Assembly (NCBI GenBank): GCA_003970805.2
Contig: CP051152.1
Location: 744,001 to 808,000 of the forward strand
DNA: 64,000 bases
Direction: 5' to 3'
Source of the DNA: Undibacterium piscinae
GTDB taxonomy: Bacteria > Pseudomonadota > Gammaproteobacteria > Burkholderiales > Burkholderiaceae_D
Part shown: one piece after another, positions 1 through 9,379 of the stretch
Numbering within the stretch: position 1 is the first letter of the stretch
Layout: the number at the start of each line of letters is the position of its first letter
Program-made: the position numbers and the translations under genes
The notes under the pieces: model-generated
The model's database searches: none
What the model saw: only the letters and a program-made list of their open reading frames with translations
Told to the model about the DNA's origin: nothing

Positions 1-692
1 TGGCCAATGCCATCCTGCACGAACCGCTTAGAATAGATATCGCCAGCAGCACCATAGGCGCGCCTGACATTCTGCAAAGAGCCATCGTGGTCGATGCCAA
101 GATGCGCACGCAATTATTACGCCATTTAATCGAAGAGCAGAAATGGACACGGGTGCTGGTATTTGTCGCCACCAAATACGCTGCCGAACTGGTAGCGGCC
201 AAACTGCGCCGTGTCCACATCAATGCCGAACCCTTCCATGGCGAACTAAGCCAGGGTAAGCGCAGCCAGGTCTTGATGGATTTCAAGGCGAGTCGCGTCA
301 AAGTGGTCATCGCCACCGATGTGGCGGCGCGTGGTATCGACATCAGCAATTTGCCGGTAGTGGTCAACTACGATCTGCCACGCTCGAGTGACGATTACAC
401 GCATCGCATAGGCCGTACCGCGCGCGCCGGCGAAAGCGGAATCGCGCTCAGCTTCATCTGCTCTGACGCTGCCAACCAGGCGCACTTCCGTCTGATAGAG
501 CAACGCCATCAGCAAAAAATTACACGCGAGCACATCGCCGGCTTCGAGCCATCGGAAACAACGGTCGAAGAATCGAACAGCACGCCGCCGGCAGCTGACC
601 CGAATGGCGGCATCAAGGGCAAACGTCCTAGCAAGAAAGACAAACTGCGCGCCCTGGCCAAGCAAGGCGCACCGCAAGATACTCAGTCTTAG
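1..692 (+). CDS. DEAD-box RNA helicase, C-terminal part (5' end outside window)
   Basis: The open frame enters from the left edge, so the GTG at 87 is internal and not the start. What is visible is the second RecA-like domain. It contains FVATKYAAE, the FHGELSQ motif, motif V ([10 protein letters not shown]) and motif VI ([11 protein letters not shown]). A basic, disordered tail ([10 protein letters not shown]) follows, as in RhlE-type ATP-dependent RNA helicases that remodel RNA in ribosome assembly or mRNA decay. The Q motif, Walker A and DEAD box would lie before the window, so the exact subfamily cannot be set. A hairpin with a T-run follows at 793-823. Confidence 0.9.
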   Translation, partial: ANAILHEPLRIDIASSTIGAPDILQRAIVVDAKMRTQLLRHLIEEQKWTRVLVFVATKYAAELVAAKLRRVHINAEPFHGELSQGKRSQVLMDFKASRVKVVIATDVAARGIDISNLPVVVNYDLPRSSDDYTHRIGRTARAGESGIALSFICSDAANQAHFRLIEQRHQQKITREHIAGFEPSETTVEESNSTPPAADPNGGIKGKRPSKKDKLRALAKQGAPQDTQS

Positions 693-792
693 CGCGCATT
701 TCCAATAAAAATATACAGCAGTATCGACTTAACTATTGCGACGGCCATCCAGGCAGGCAACCCCTGCACGGATCCAGCCGCCGCATCCATCA

Positions 793-823
793 GGGCGCTC
801 CCACGAAGAGTGCCCGGTTTTTT
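793..823 (+). terminator. Rho-independent terminator-like hairpin
   Basis: GGGCGCTC (793-800) pairs with GAGTGCCC (808-815), with one G-T pair and a 7-base loop. TTTTTT follows at 818-823. It ends the helicase transcript and lies directly before the AGGAG ribosome-binding site of the S9 peptidase gene, so it could also act as a leader hairpin for that gene. Confidence 0.6.
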
Positions 824-835
824 AGGAGACTATCT

Positions 836-3033
836 ATGACAATACCTAGGTTAGTAATTGTGGGAGCGGCGATCAGTTCCCTCGCCTTTAGTTCCCTCAG
901 CTTTTCCACGGCAAATGCGGCCACTGATAGCGACACCCTTGCAACGCGCGGCTTTACCGTCGAAGACATGGTGAAGATGGAGCGCATCAGCAGCCCCGTC
1001 TTGTCGCCGGATGGCAAGCAGGTGATCTACCAGTTGCGTCGCACTGAGCTGGAGAAGAATCGTGGCCAGACCGGCCTGTACTTACTCAATCTCAATGACA
1101 TCTCGAAAGGCGATAGCAAACAACTCGCGCCGCAGTTGCTAGGCTTTGACAGTGCCAAGCCAGATGCCAACAATACCAGCGCCGAATGGGCGGCAGACGG
1201 CAACAGCATCTATTTCATTTCCTCGCGCTCAGGCAGTGCCCAGGTCTGGCAATTGCCGCTCAAGCCCGCAAGCGCTAATGCTAAATCTCATACTAACGTT
1301 GGCGATGCAAACAGCACTACAAAAGCGGCCGCGATACAGGTCACCGATTTGCCATTGCCGGTAGAGAGTTTTCGTATTTCGCCTGGTCAAGACCGGATTG
1401 CGCTTTCGCTCGAAGTGTTCCGCGACTGTGCCGATCTGGCCTGCAGCAAACACCGTCTGGCAGCCAGGGAAGCCGATAAGGCGACCGGCAGAACCTATGG
1501 TCAGTTATTCGTACGTCATTGGGATAGCTGGGCCGACGGTCGCCGTCTGGTGCTGTATTCGGCACCGCTCAACACTAAGGGCAGTGTCAGCACCGAACCG
1601 GTCAGCCTATCCGGCACGCTCGATGCCGACGTGCATTCCAAGCCTGACGGCGATCAACACGATTACCAGTTCAGCCCGGATGGCCGCAGCATCGTGTTTG
1701 CGGCGCGGGTAGCGGGCAAGGCGGAATCCTGGTCCACCAACTTTGATCTGTATCAGGTGCCAGCCGCTGGCGGCAGCGCGCCGCGCAACCTGACTGCCGG
1801 CAACCCGGCCTGGGATGCCAAGCCAAACTTTTCACCGGATGGCCGCACCCTCGCCTACCTCGCCATGAAACGCCCTGGCTTTGAGGCTGATCGTTTTCAG
1901 CTAGTCTTTATGGATGTGGCAAGCGGCAAGAAGCGCCTGCTGGCAGAAAAATGGGATAGATCTGCCGCTGACGTGATCTGGGCCGCCGATGGCAACAGCC
2001 TGTATGTGGCGGCCGAAGAGCTAGGCCAGCGTAAGTTATTCTCAATTGATGCCGCCAGCGGCAAGGTCACTACCCTGACTGGCCTGGGCGAAGTCACCGG
2101 CTTTGACGTACGCGGCGACAGCCTGCTGATCGCGCAAAATAATCTGGCTAGTTCTACCCAATTATTTGCCGCCAGCGCAGCGCAACTAGCCAAGCGCAGC
2201 AAAATTGAAGACCATAACAGCGGCTGGCGGCAAATCACTGACGTCAATACCGCAGCACTGGCCGACGTCAAATTTGGCGAGTATCAGCAATTCACGTTTG
2301 CCGGCGCCAAAGGCGAGACCGTACACGGCTACGTGATGAAACCCTGGAATGCCAAGGCAGGTGAAAAATATCCTATCGCTTTCCTGGTGCACGGCGGTCC
2401 GCAAGGCTCTTTCGGCAATAGCTGGGGCTACCGCTGGAACCCGCAAACCTATGCCGGCGCTGGTTATGGCGTAGTATTCATCGACTTCCACGGCTCCACC
2501 GGCTATGGCCAGGCATTTACCGATTCCATCAGCGGTGACTGGGGCGGCAAGCCACTGGAAGACCTGAAAAAAGGCATGGCGGCAGCCACCAAACAATTCC
2601 CATGGCTAGACAGTAGCAAGGCTTGCGCCCTGGGCGCGTCGTATGGCGGCTACATGATGAACTGGATACAGGGTAACTGGACCAATGGCTTCCAGTGCAT
2701 CGTCAGTCACGCCGGCGTATTTGACACACGCAGCATGTACTACTCGACCGAGGAACTCTGGTTTAACGCACTTACTAGATGTACCGGCACTGGAAAAATT
2801 TAATCCGGCGTCACGTCAAGAAATGTACCCCTATGCTGGTGATCCAGGGTGAACTCGACTTCCGCATCCCGACCACGCAATCGCTGGGCAGCTTCACCGC
2901 CCTGCAAAGACGCGGTATAGAAAGCCAGTTACTGATCTTCCCGGATGAAAATCACCACATCCTGAAACCCGCCAACTCCCTGCTATGGCACCACACGGTC
3001 AACGATTGGCTGAAACAGTATCTGCAAAAATAG
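836..3033 (+). pseudogene. S9 family prolyl oligopeptidase, exported, broken near the catalytic Asp/His region
   Basis: The first frame (836-2803) encodes a signal peptide (ends near TANAATDS), a beta-propeller with WD-like 'SPDG' repeats, and an alpha/beta-hydrolase domain with the nucleophile motif GASYGGYMMN. After 'TEELWF' the family sequence that should lead into 'NPA..VKKW.TPMLV' is missing about 20 residues and the frame shifts. The rest continues in another frame at 2779-3033 (TPMLVIQGELDFRIP...DENHHILKP), carrying the Asp and His of the triad. At least two lesions separate the Ser from the Asp/His, so no active enzyme can be made from one frame. An AGGAG site precedes the ATG. An eroded second copy of the 3' end lies at 3310-3487. 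Confidence 0.85.
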
Positions 3034-3065
3034 ATACTAGAATTGTAGAAATTTAAAACCGAGCA

Positions 3066-3120
3066 CGCAGTATCCATGCGGCTTCTGGCACGAAATCATG
3101 CCAGAGGCCGCATCCACGCT
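3066..3120. repeat. Palindromic interspersed repeat, copy 1
   Basis: The arms 3076-3090 and 3099-3113 pair over 15 positions with one mismatch around an 8-base loop. The sequence belongs to the roughly 60-bp family with an ATGCGGC outer arm and GCCGCAT return arm that recurs seven more times in the window (near 26680, 31770, 37851, 45487, 50672, 59647 and 62461). Confidence 0.75.
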
Positions 3121-3309
3121 GGCCGCCTGTTCAAAACGCTCCTGGGTTGCCGCCTCATCACGTTCACCGAAGGCGTAGTTTGCCTCCAGCCACATGACGT
3201 TAATGATGGCTGCGGCCACGCGCCAGCCCTATCCCTAAGATCCAATTGAAGTATTAACACATGATGTATCCTTTATCAATGCGTTGATGCAGGGCTACCT
3301 TTAATCTGG

Positions 3310-3487
3310 AGCACGCAAGAAATGTCCTATGCTGGTGATCCTTTGACTTCCGCACGATCACGCAATCGACCTTGGCAGCTTCACGCTGCTCTGCCGCGGT
3401 ATAGAAAGTCCACTGATCTTGGATGAAGCAAAACCACATCCTGAATCCCGCCAACTCCCTGCTATGGCACCACACGGTCAACGATTG
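3310..3487 (+). pseudogene. Eroded second copy of the S9 peptidase 3' end
   Basis: This stretch aligns with 2824-3008 of the preceding pseudogene but is interrupted by many deletions of about 1-15 bases. The last 41 bases (3447-3487, matching 2968-3008) are identical, and the blocks around ATGCTGGTGATCC, GACTTCCGCA and GGTATAGAAAG are clearly shared. It has no open frame. The cydB stop codon lies 13 bases further on. Between the two copies lie a palindromic repeat and a short minus-strand coding-like scrap (3219-3090, reading MWLEANYAFGERDEAATQ) that I do not recognise. Confidence 0.8.
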
Positions 3488-3499
3488 TAAAAAACTGTT

Positions 3500-4639
3500 T
3501 CAATACGCTGAGTGCTCATTTGCCGCTATGTGAGCCGCATCGACCTTGCCGCGCATCACGCGGTAGATCCAGCCTGTGTAAACAATAATGAGGGGTAAAA
3601 AGATCACCACTACCCAGAACATAATCCCCAGACTCTTGTGACTGGCTACCACATCCCATGCCGTCAGGCTGCTATTCGGATCTAAACTCGATGGCATGAC
3701 AAACGGAAACATCGATGCCCCCGCCGTCAGGATCACACTGCTTACCGCCAAGCTGCTGCCCATGAATGCGGCGACAGCGCGCTGCCTGAGGGTAAATAGC
3801 ATGGACAATAGCGCACCGGCAAAACCGGCTATCGGTAAGGCCCACATCAGCGGCCAGCGTGCGTAGTTATCCATCCAGCCACCACGCAAGCGCTCCACGG
3901 TTTTCACTACCGGCATGAAGGCGCTGTTGGCGTCCGGCATTGTGAGTATGCGGTAGCCATCAATACCAAACGCGACCCATACGCCAGCGGCGGCAAACAT
4001 GAACATCATCACCATTGCGGAAATCATCAAGGCAATACCGGCACGCTGCGCCACCACGCCATCGGTCTTGGTGCGCAAGAAGGCGGCGCCGTGCATACTC
4101 AGCATGGCGACACTCAGGACCCCGGACAACAAACCGAAAGGATTGAGTAAATCCAGAAAGCCACCGAGGTATTCCAGCCGCATCGTATCGTCATAATGGA
4201 AAGGCACACCCAGCAACAGATTGCCGAACGCTACGCCAAAGATCAGCGGTGGCACGAAACCACCGACGAACAAGGCCCAATCCCAGGTCGAGCGCCAGCG
4301 CGTATCGGCAATCTTGCTACGATAATCGAAACCGACCGGCCGTAAAAACAGCGAGAACAACAAGATCATCAGCGCCACATAAAAGCCCGAGAACGCCGCC
4401 GCATACGCCAGCGGCCAAGCGGCAAACAGGGCTCCGCCTGCGGTAATGAACCAGGTTTGATTCCCTTCCCAGGTCGGGCCTATGGTATTGATCATGATGC
4501 GCCGCTCGACGTCGGTCTTGGCGACGAAGGGCAACAGCGTACCTACCCCAAAATCAAAACCATCCATCAGGGCAAAGCCTATCAGCAAGACGCCGACGAA
4601 GGCCCACCAGATAATTTTCAAAGTTTCATAATCGAACAT
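3500..4639 (-). CDS. cydB: Cytochrome bd ubiquinol oxidase subunit II (CydB)
   Basis: CydB is the integral-membrane partner of CydA in the bd-type quinol oxidase, a high-oxygen-affinity terminal oxidase. The 379-residue length is normal. The N-terminus (WWAFVGVLLIGFALMDGFDFG) and the GPTWEGNQTWF segment are family hallmarks, and about eight hydrophobic helices follow. The ATG at 4639 has a TAAGGA site and lies 12 bases after the cydA stop, so the two are co-transcribed. I saw no CydX-type small gene immediately downstream, where the sequence instead becomes the eroded peptidase copy. Confidence 0.96.
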   Translation of the reverse strand: MFDYETLKIIWWAFVGVLLIGFALMDGFDFGVGTLLPFVAKTDVERRIMINTIGPTWEGNQTWFITAGGALFAAWPLAYAAAFSGFYVALMILLFSLFLRPVGFDYRSKIADTRWRSTWDWALFVGGFVPPLIFGVAFGNLLLGVPFHYDDTMRLEYLGGFLDLLNPFGLLSGVLSVAMLSMHGAAFLRTKTDGVVAQRAGIALMISAMVMMFMFAAAGVWVAFGIDGYRILTMPDANSAFMPVVKTVERLRGGWMDNYARWPLMWALPIAGFAGALLSMLFTLRQRAVAAFMGSSLAVSSVILTAGASMFPFVMPSSLDPNSSLTAWDVVASHKSLGIMFWVVVIFLPLIIVYTGWIYRVMRGKVDAAHIAANEHSAY

Positions 4640-4651
4640 GGCATTTCCTTA

Positions 4652-6268
4652 TTATGGTGAACCTAATGAACCTAATGAACCCAGTGAACCTGGTGAATCT
4701 GATGAAATTTGCTTGCCTGGCTGCTCAAAATGATACTTACCGGTATGCAAGCTACTAGGGCCGAGACGCGCATATTTGAACATCAGATACAACTCAACCA
4801 CCAACAGCAAGGTATAGAAACCCATAAACCCGGCCAGACTGAAATACAGGTCATTCACCTGCAAGGTCGAGGCCGACAAATGGGTCGGCAAGACACCGGA
4901 AATGGTCCATGGCTGACGACCATATTCAGCCACTATCCAGCCGGTTTCTATCGCCACCCACGGCAACGGTATGCTGAACAAGGCGAGTTTAAGCAACCAG
5001 CGCTTTTTGGCCAGACGACGCCTTATCAGGAAATAAAACGAGGTGGCAAAAATGAACAGGAACAATACGCCCAAGCCCACCATCAGACGAAAGCCCAGAA
5101 ATAGCGGCAGGACCTTAGGGATAGAGTCGTTGCTGGCCTTGGTAATTTGCTCCGGTGTCGCATCAATCACCGTGGCGGTGTATTTCTTCAGCAGCAAACC
5201 GTAGCCCAGATCAGATTTCAACTCATTGAAAGCGGCACGCGCCTCCGGTGATTTGTCGCCCGATTTCAGGCGCGTCAGTGCCGCATACGCTGCCATACCG
5301 CGGATGATGCGTTCACGGTTTTGCGCTTTCAGATCCTTGATGCCAGTGACCTGGGTATCGGTGGAGCGGGTAGCGATCAGGCCCATCATGTACGGAATTT
5401 TCACCGCATAATCGGTGCGCTCTTCCTTATCGTTCGGTAAGCCAATCACGGTAAATGCCGCCGGTGCCGGCTCGGTTTCCCATTCCGCTTCTATGCTAGC
5501 CAACTTGACCTTATTCACCTCCCCAGCGGTGTAGCCTGACTCGTCACCGAGCACAATCACCGACAGCGTGGAGGCTAACCCAAAGGCAGCGGCAATCGCA
5601 AACGAGCGCAGCGCAAACGCGGTATCACGCGCTTTGAGCAAATAGTAGGAAGACACACCAAGTACAAACATCGACGCCGCCACATAACCGGATGCCACCG
5701 TATGCACAAACTTGACTTGCGCTACAGGATTAAAGATCACTTCGGTCATGCTGACCAGTTCCATGCGCATGGTCTCAAAATTAAACTCGGCACCGACAGG
5801 ATTATTCATCCAGCCATTGGCGATCAGTATCCACAAGGCCGACAGATTCGAGCCTAGCGCAACCAGAAAAGTGACGCCCAGATGGGCTGGTTTGGAGAGC
5901 CGGTTCCAGCCGAAAAACATCAGACCGACGAAGCTAGATTCGAGAAAGAAAGCCATCATGCCCTCGATCGCTAACGGGGTGCCAAAGATGTCACCCACAT
6001 AGTGCGAGTAGTACGACCAATTGGTGCCGAACTGAAACTCCAGCGTGATGCCGGTGGTGACACCCATGGCAAAATTAATCGCAAACAACTTGCCCCAGAA
6101 CTTGGTCATGTCGCGATAAATTTCGCGTCCGGTCATCACATAGACCGACTCCATGATGACCAAAACCCACGATAAACCGAGCGTGAGCGGAACAAATAAA
6201 AAGTGATACATCGCCGTCGCAGCGAACTGCAGACGTGACAAATTAACGACTTCTTCTATGGGAGCCAT
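4652..6268 (-). CDS. cydA: Cytochrome bd ubiquinol oxidase subunit I (CydA)
   Basis: CydA carries haems b558, b595 and d and the quinol-oxidising Q-loop. The protein (538 residues) begins with the typical NLSRLQFAATAMYHFLFVPLTLG segment holding the conserved His. It includes the GDESGYTAGEVNKVKLASIEAEWET Q-loop start and the GRQPW motif near the end. The C-terminal tail is unusual: five in-frame 9-bp units (about 4655-4699) encode SPGSLGSLGSLGSP after a normal HFEQPGKQ ending. Third gene of the gbsR-like, cydP, cydA, cydB operon. Confidence 0.97.
   Translation of the reverse strand: MAPIEEVVNLSRLQFAATAMYHFLFVPLTLGLSWVLVIMESVYVMTGREIYRDMTKFWGKLFAINFAMGVTTGITLEFQFGTNWSYYSHYVGDIFGTPLAIEGMMAFFLESSFVGLMFFGWNRLSKPAHLGVTFLVALGSNLSALWILIANGWMNNPVGAEFNFETMRMELVSMTEVIFNPVAQVKFVHTVASGYVAASMFVLGVSSYYLLKARDTAFALRSFAIAAAFGLASTLSVIVLGDESGYTAGEVNKVKLASIEAEWETEPAPAAFTVIGLPNDKEERTDYAVKIPYMMGLIATRSTDTQVTGIKDLKAQNRERIIRGMAAYAALTRLKSGDKSPEARAAFNELKSDLGYGLLLKKYTATVIDATPEQITKASNDSIPKVLPLFLGFRLMVGLGVLFLFIFATSFYFLIRRRLAKKRWLLKLALFSIPLPWVAIETGWIVAEYGRQPWTISGVLPTHLSASTLQVNDLYFSLAGFMGFYTLLLVVELYLMFKYARLGPSSLHTGKYHFEQPGKQISSDSPGSLGSLGSLGSP
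4655..4699 (-). repeat. 9-bp tandem repeat in the cydA 3' end
   Basis: Read on the minus strand, the unit is close to AGGTTCATT, repeated about five times with small changes up to the stop codon. Each unit adds three residues (Gly-Ser-Leu), so gain or loss of units leaves the frame intact and changes only the length of the cytoplasmic tail. Confidence 0.7.
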
Positions 6269-6365
6269 GAGATGCCTTAGTGTGAAAAATTAGATTGGGG
6301 GGTGTTTCTGATCTATTGCCAGTGGATGGGGTACGTCGGGCAGGTCAGGATGCCAGACGCACCAT

Positions 6366-6707
6366 TCAACTTCGCTCTTTGAGGATATTTAGCTGCCCGG
6401 TCTCAGCCGAACTAATAGGACGGTCAGGCGCGTGAAGGTAAGGCTGACCCGAAGCCGGGGTCAGAATAGCGGGAGTGGCGGGAGTGGCGGGAATAGCAGA
6501 TTTTGGCGACAGTAAGTGTTGTTCGACCGCGGGCGTCGGCAAGGCCATATGTTTAGTCTGCGGATGTGAGAAAAAAGCTTTCCACAAGATAAACAGCGCT
6601 ATCAGTTTGATCAATAGGACCAGCACAATCTCCAGCCACAAAGGCAGGCCGCGGCGGGTGGTCTTGCCAAGTTGGCTGAATCTGCCCGAGTTTGCGCTGA
6701 TTGACAT
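6366..6707 (-). CDS. cydP: Cytochrome bd small subunit CydP
   Basis: A 113-residue protein with one strong membrane helix (LEIVLVLLIKLIALFILWKAFF) after a short basic N-terminus. It has a Pro/Ala-rich tail rich in 'PATPA' that is probably periplasmic or flexible. The helix sequence and its place directly before cydA match the CydP small subunits of betaproteobacterial bd oxidases, thought to stabilise the complex. Its ATG lies 4 bases after the stop of the GbsR-like gene, so translation is probably coupled. The tail is not conserved and could vary freely. Confidence 0.75.
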   Translation of the reverse strand: MSISANSGRFSQLGKTTRRGLPLWLEIVLVLLIKLIALFILWKAFFSHPQTKHMALPTPAVEQHLLSPKSAIPATPATPAILTPASGQPYLHAPDRPISSAETGQLNILKERS

Positions 6708-6711
6708 GATG

Positions 6712-7446
6712 CTAGACCCGTGCTTTCAGCAACGCCAGTTCGGCTCGCAGCGCGGCGTTTTCTGCCTGCAGCAGGCTTTCAGCGCTGTCTTCCTTGTGCA
6801 ATTCCTTGCCCAATTCCGTGCTATCCAGACTAGAGCCCAGATTACCGGCCAACTTGCTGAAGGCATTCTCATCGCTAGCGGCAGGATCTTCCTTATCCTT
6901 ACCGCCAAACCTGAATTTATCGCGGATATCGAGTAACTTGCCGACTTTGGAGCCCATCTTCATCAGCGAAGCGAGGGTCTCGGGTGAGAGGCGCTGCACG
7001 TCGTCAAACCACGAGGTCGACAATTCGATCAACTGATACATCTCACGCATACGTTCCTGCGCCAGTCTATCCGCTTCCGAGGCCGGATTTTCCAGCAAGG
7101 CATCGCGCAGCATAGACAAGGTTGGTTCGATTTCACGGCGGCGGCGCTCTTCCAGCAAGGCCTTAAAAATATCCCAGATATCTTTCGGTGGCTCAAAATA
7201 CTCGCGACGGTCACCCGGCTTATGCATTAGCTTGACCAAGCGCCACGCCTGTAACTCCTTCAAGCCCATACTGACATTGGAACGGGAGAACGACAAATGC
7301 TCGGCAATCTCATCGGCATTCAAGGCTTTGCCCACTACATACAGCAAGGCATACATCTGCCCTACCGTACGATTGATTCCCCAGCGACTTCCCATTTCAC
7401 CAAAATGAAGAATAAAGCGCTGTTGCAGTGGGCTAAGAGTATCCAT
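6712..7446 (-). CDS. GbsR/MarR-family transcriptional regulator of the bd oxidase operon
   Basis: The protein has 244 residues. A winged helix-turn-helix occupies about residues 25-110 (MYALLYVVGKALNADEIAEHLSFSRSNVSMGLKELQAWRLV then a basic wing with KPGDRREYF), as in GbsR-type MarR proteins. The C-terminal part is charged and ends in a leucine-rich coiled-coil-like helix (LLQAENAALRAELALLKARV) that may assist dimerisation. As first gene of the operon it probably controls itself and cydPAB. A palindrome sits between its -10 box and ATG. The effector cannot be read from sequence. Confidence 0.85.
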   Translation of the reverse strand: MDTLSPLQQRFILHFGEMGSRWGINRTVGQMYALLYVVGKALNADEIAEHLSFSRSNVSMGLKELQAWRLVKLMHKPGDRREYFEPPKDIWDIFKALLEERRRREIEPTLSMLRDALLENPASEADRLAQERMREMYQLIELSTSWFDDVQRLSPETLASLMKMGSKVGKLLDIRDKFRFGGKDKEDPAASDENAFSKLAGNLGSSLDSTELGKELHKEDSAESLLQAENAALRAELALLKARV

Positions 7447-7476
7447 ATTTATTCCGTTTTCTTGACGCAGATTATT

Positions 7477-7503
7477 GTAATTTCACGAATTACTGAAATT
7501 ATA
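7477..7503 (-). promoter_or_regulatory. Putative -10 box and operator of the GbsR-cyd operon
   Basis: On the minus strand TATAAT (7498-7503) lies about 50 bases before the ATG. Immediately downstream is an AT-rich palindrome: GTAATT (7477-7482) and AATTAC (7488-7493) with a 5-base spacer, overlapped by a second, AATTTCA (7479-7485) with TGAAATT (7494-7500). This placement suits a self-repressing regulator. The -35 box is not convincing. Confidence 0.45.
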
Positions 7504-7519
7504 GAAGGTTTAGAAATTT

Positions 7520-9379
7520 CTTGCTGAGCAGGGCCGAATGATGTCCACCCGCCTTGCCGAAAGTGGACATACGCGCGCAGCGGCGATAGGTCACGCCGTC
7601 TCCGAGTTCAATATCTGGGCAAATCCCGAACAGCGCGCCGCGCTGGTCGCGCGTTTGATGCAAGAAACCCGCATTACCGATGCGCTGGTGCAATTGCGCC
7701 GCAAGGATGGAGAGATCCGCGACTTTAAAGTCAGCGCTACTTTGGTGTCACTAGAGTTGGAGAAAAATTCACACGCCGTCTGGATCGCTCGCGATGTCAC
7801 CGAGGAATTAGCGCTGCATGAAAAATTTGCTGCTGCGTTCCGCCTGACCCCAGATTTGATCACCATTTCGCGCGCTGCGGATGGTAACTACGTCGAAGTC
7901 AACCCGGCTTTCGAGCATTTTAGCGGCTATACCCGGGCCGAATTGGTCGGCCGCAGCTCCACCGAAATCGGCCTGTGGCACGAAGCAGAACAACGCGGCG
8001 CACTCATGCAAAGCATTGCTGCGAACAAGGAAGTGAGCGATTTTTATGCCCAGCTACGCGATAAAAATGGACTCGTGCATGACTGCCTCGGTTACTGCAC
8101 CGTATTTGAATCGCATGGTGAAGCGTATTTAATCGCGATCATACGCGACGTCACCGAGACCAGAAAAGCCGAGCGCGCCCTGCGCGAGAGCGAGGCACGC
8201 TTCGCCAATCTATTCGAAATGTCGCCCTTACCTACTTCTTACACTTTTAGTGGTGACCCACAGAAGAGAAACTATAGAAACGCGACTTTCTATTCTACTT
8301 TTGGGTTCTCAAGAGAACATGACGCCCATAAACCAATAGCGGATTTAGGTTTTTGGGTGCATCCAGAAGATGCGATCACGGCGCGTGATTTATGGCGCAG
8401 CGGCAAGCCAGTCAATAACTGGATCGTTGAAGTGCGCCATGCGCAGGGTCATCACTTATGGATTTTCGGCCGCATCATTGTCCAGGAACCGCGCAATATG
8501 ATAGTCACCACGCTGTTTGACATCACAGAGCAATATCTGGCGAGACAAAAAATAGAAGAGCTCAATGTCAGTCTTGAAGCAAGGGTGCTGGAACGTACCA
8601 CTCAGCTACAAGTTGCCAATGCCGAACTATCACAAACATTGGCTTCTCTTGAGGAAGCGCGCGACCATCTGGTGCATTCAGAAAAGCTGGCATCCTTAGG
8701 CGCCCTGGTGGCTGGCGTGGCACATGAGCTCAATACCCCGATCGGCAATGGTCTGATGGTGGCCTCGGTACTGGAAGATAAAGCACGGGAATTTGCGGCC
8801 CTCAGTCTACAAGCGATGTCGCGCTCGCGTCTCAATCAATTCGTCAGCGAAGCACAAATGGCGGCTGAACTGCTAGTGCGTAGCCTGACACGTTCGGCCG
8901 CGTTGGTGACTAGCTTTAAACAAATCGCAGCCGATCAGACCAGTGCGCAGCGCCGCCAATTCCAATTATCTAGCCTGGTGGATGAAGTGATACTGACAGT
9001 TGCTCCAGCAGCCGACTGTCAGTTGCTAGTCGCGGTGTCTAGCGACATCGTTCTCGATAGTTACCCTGGTGCGCTACACCAAGTGCTGAGTAATTTGATC
9101 AACAATGCCTTGATCCATGCCTTTGTGGCCTGCCCGCATGCCAGCACCAAGCCGGTCGAGCTGCCACCAGCCTGTATTTACCTCACAGCTAGCAACACGG
9201 CACTTGGTCAAATTGAGATCAACGTCGCCGATAACGGCTGTGGTATCGCAGAACAACATCTCAGCCACATTTATGATCCTTTTTTCACCACGCAACTCGG
9301 GCAAGGCGGATCGGGCTTGGGGCTATATATCGTCCACAATATTGTCAGTCATGATAATCGTCCTTGCCGCCACCCATAA
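7520..9379 (+). pseudogene. PAS-domain sensor histidine kinase, truncated at both ends
   Basis: The frame opens inside a PAS domain, with a stop just upstream at 7511. It continues through two further PAS modules ending 'IRDVTET' and 'LFDITEQ', a coiled-coil, a HisKA box (LASLGALVAGVAHELNTPIGN, His near residue 396), and an ATPase domain with N box (LSNLINNALIH), G1 (VADNGCGI), F (YDPFFTT) and G2 (GGSGLGLYIVHNIV). It then switches to unrelated residues and stops, so the last strands of the ATPase domain are gone. The missing N-terminus would have held the input domain. No response regulator is adjacent. It may still be translated from ATG 7538, but is very likely non-functional. Confidence 0.75.

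Noticed and set aside
3037..3219. Minus-strand frame of 60 residues between the peptidase copies
   Set aside because: Part (MWLEANYAFGERDEAATQERFEQAA) looks coding-like, but it runs into the palindromic repeat and has no recognised family; at best a scrap of an unknown gene.
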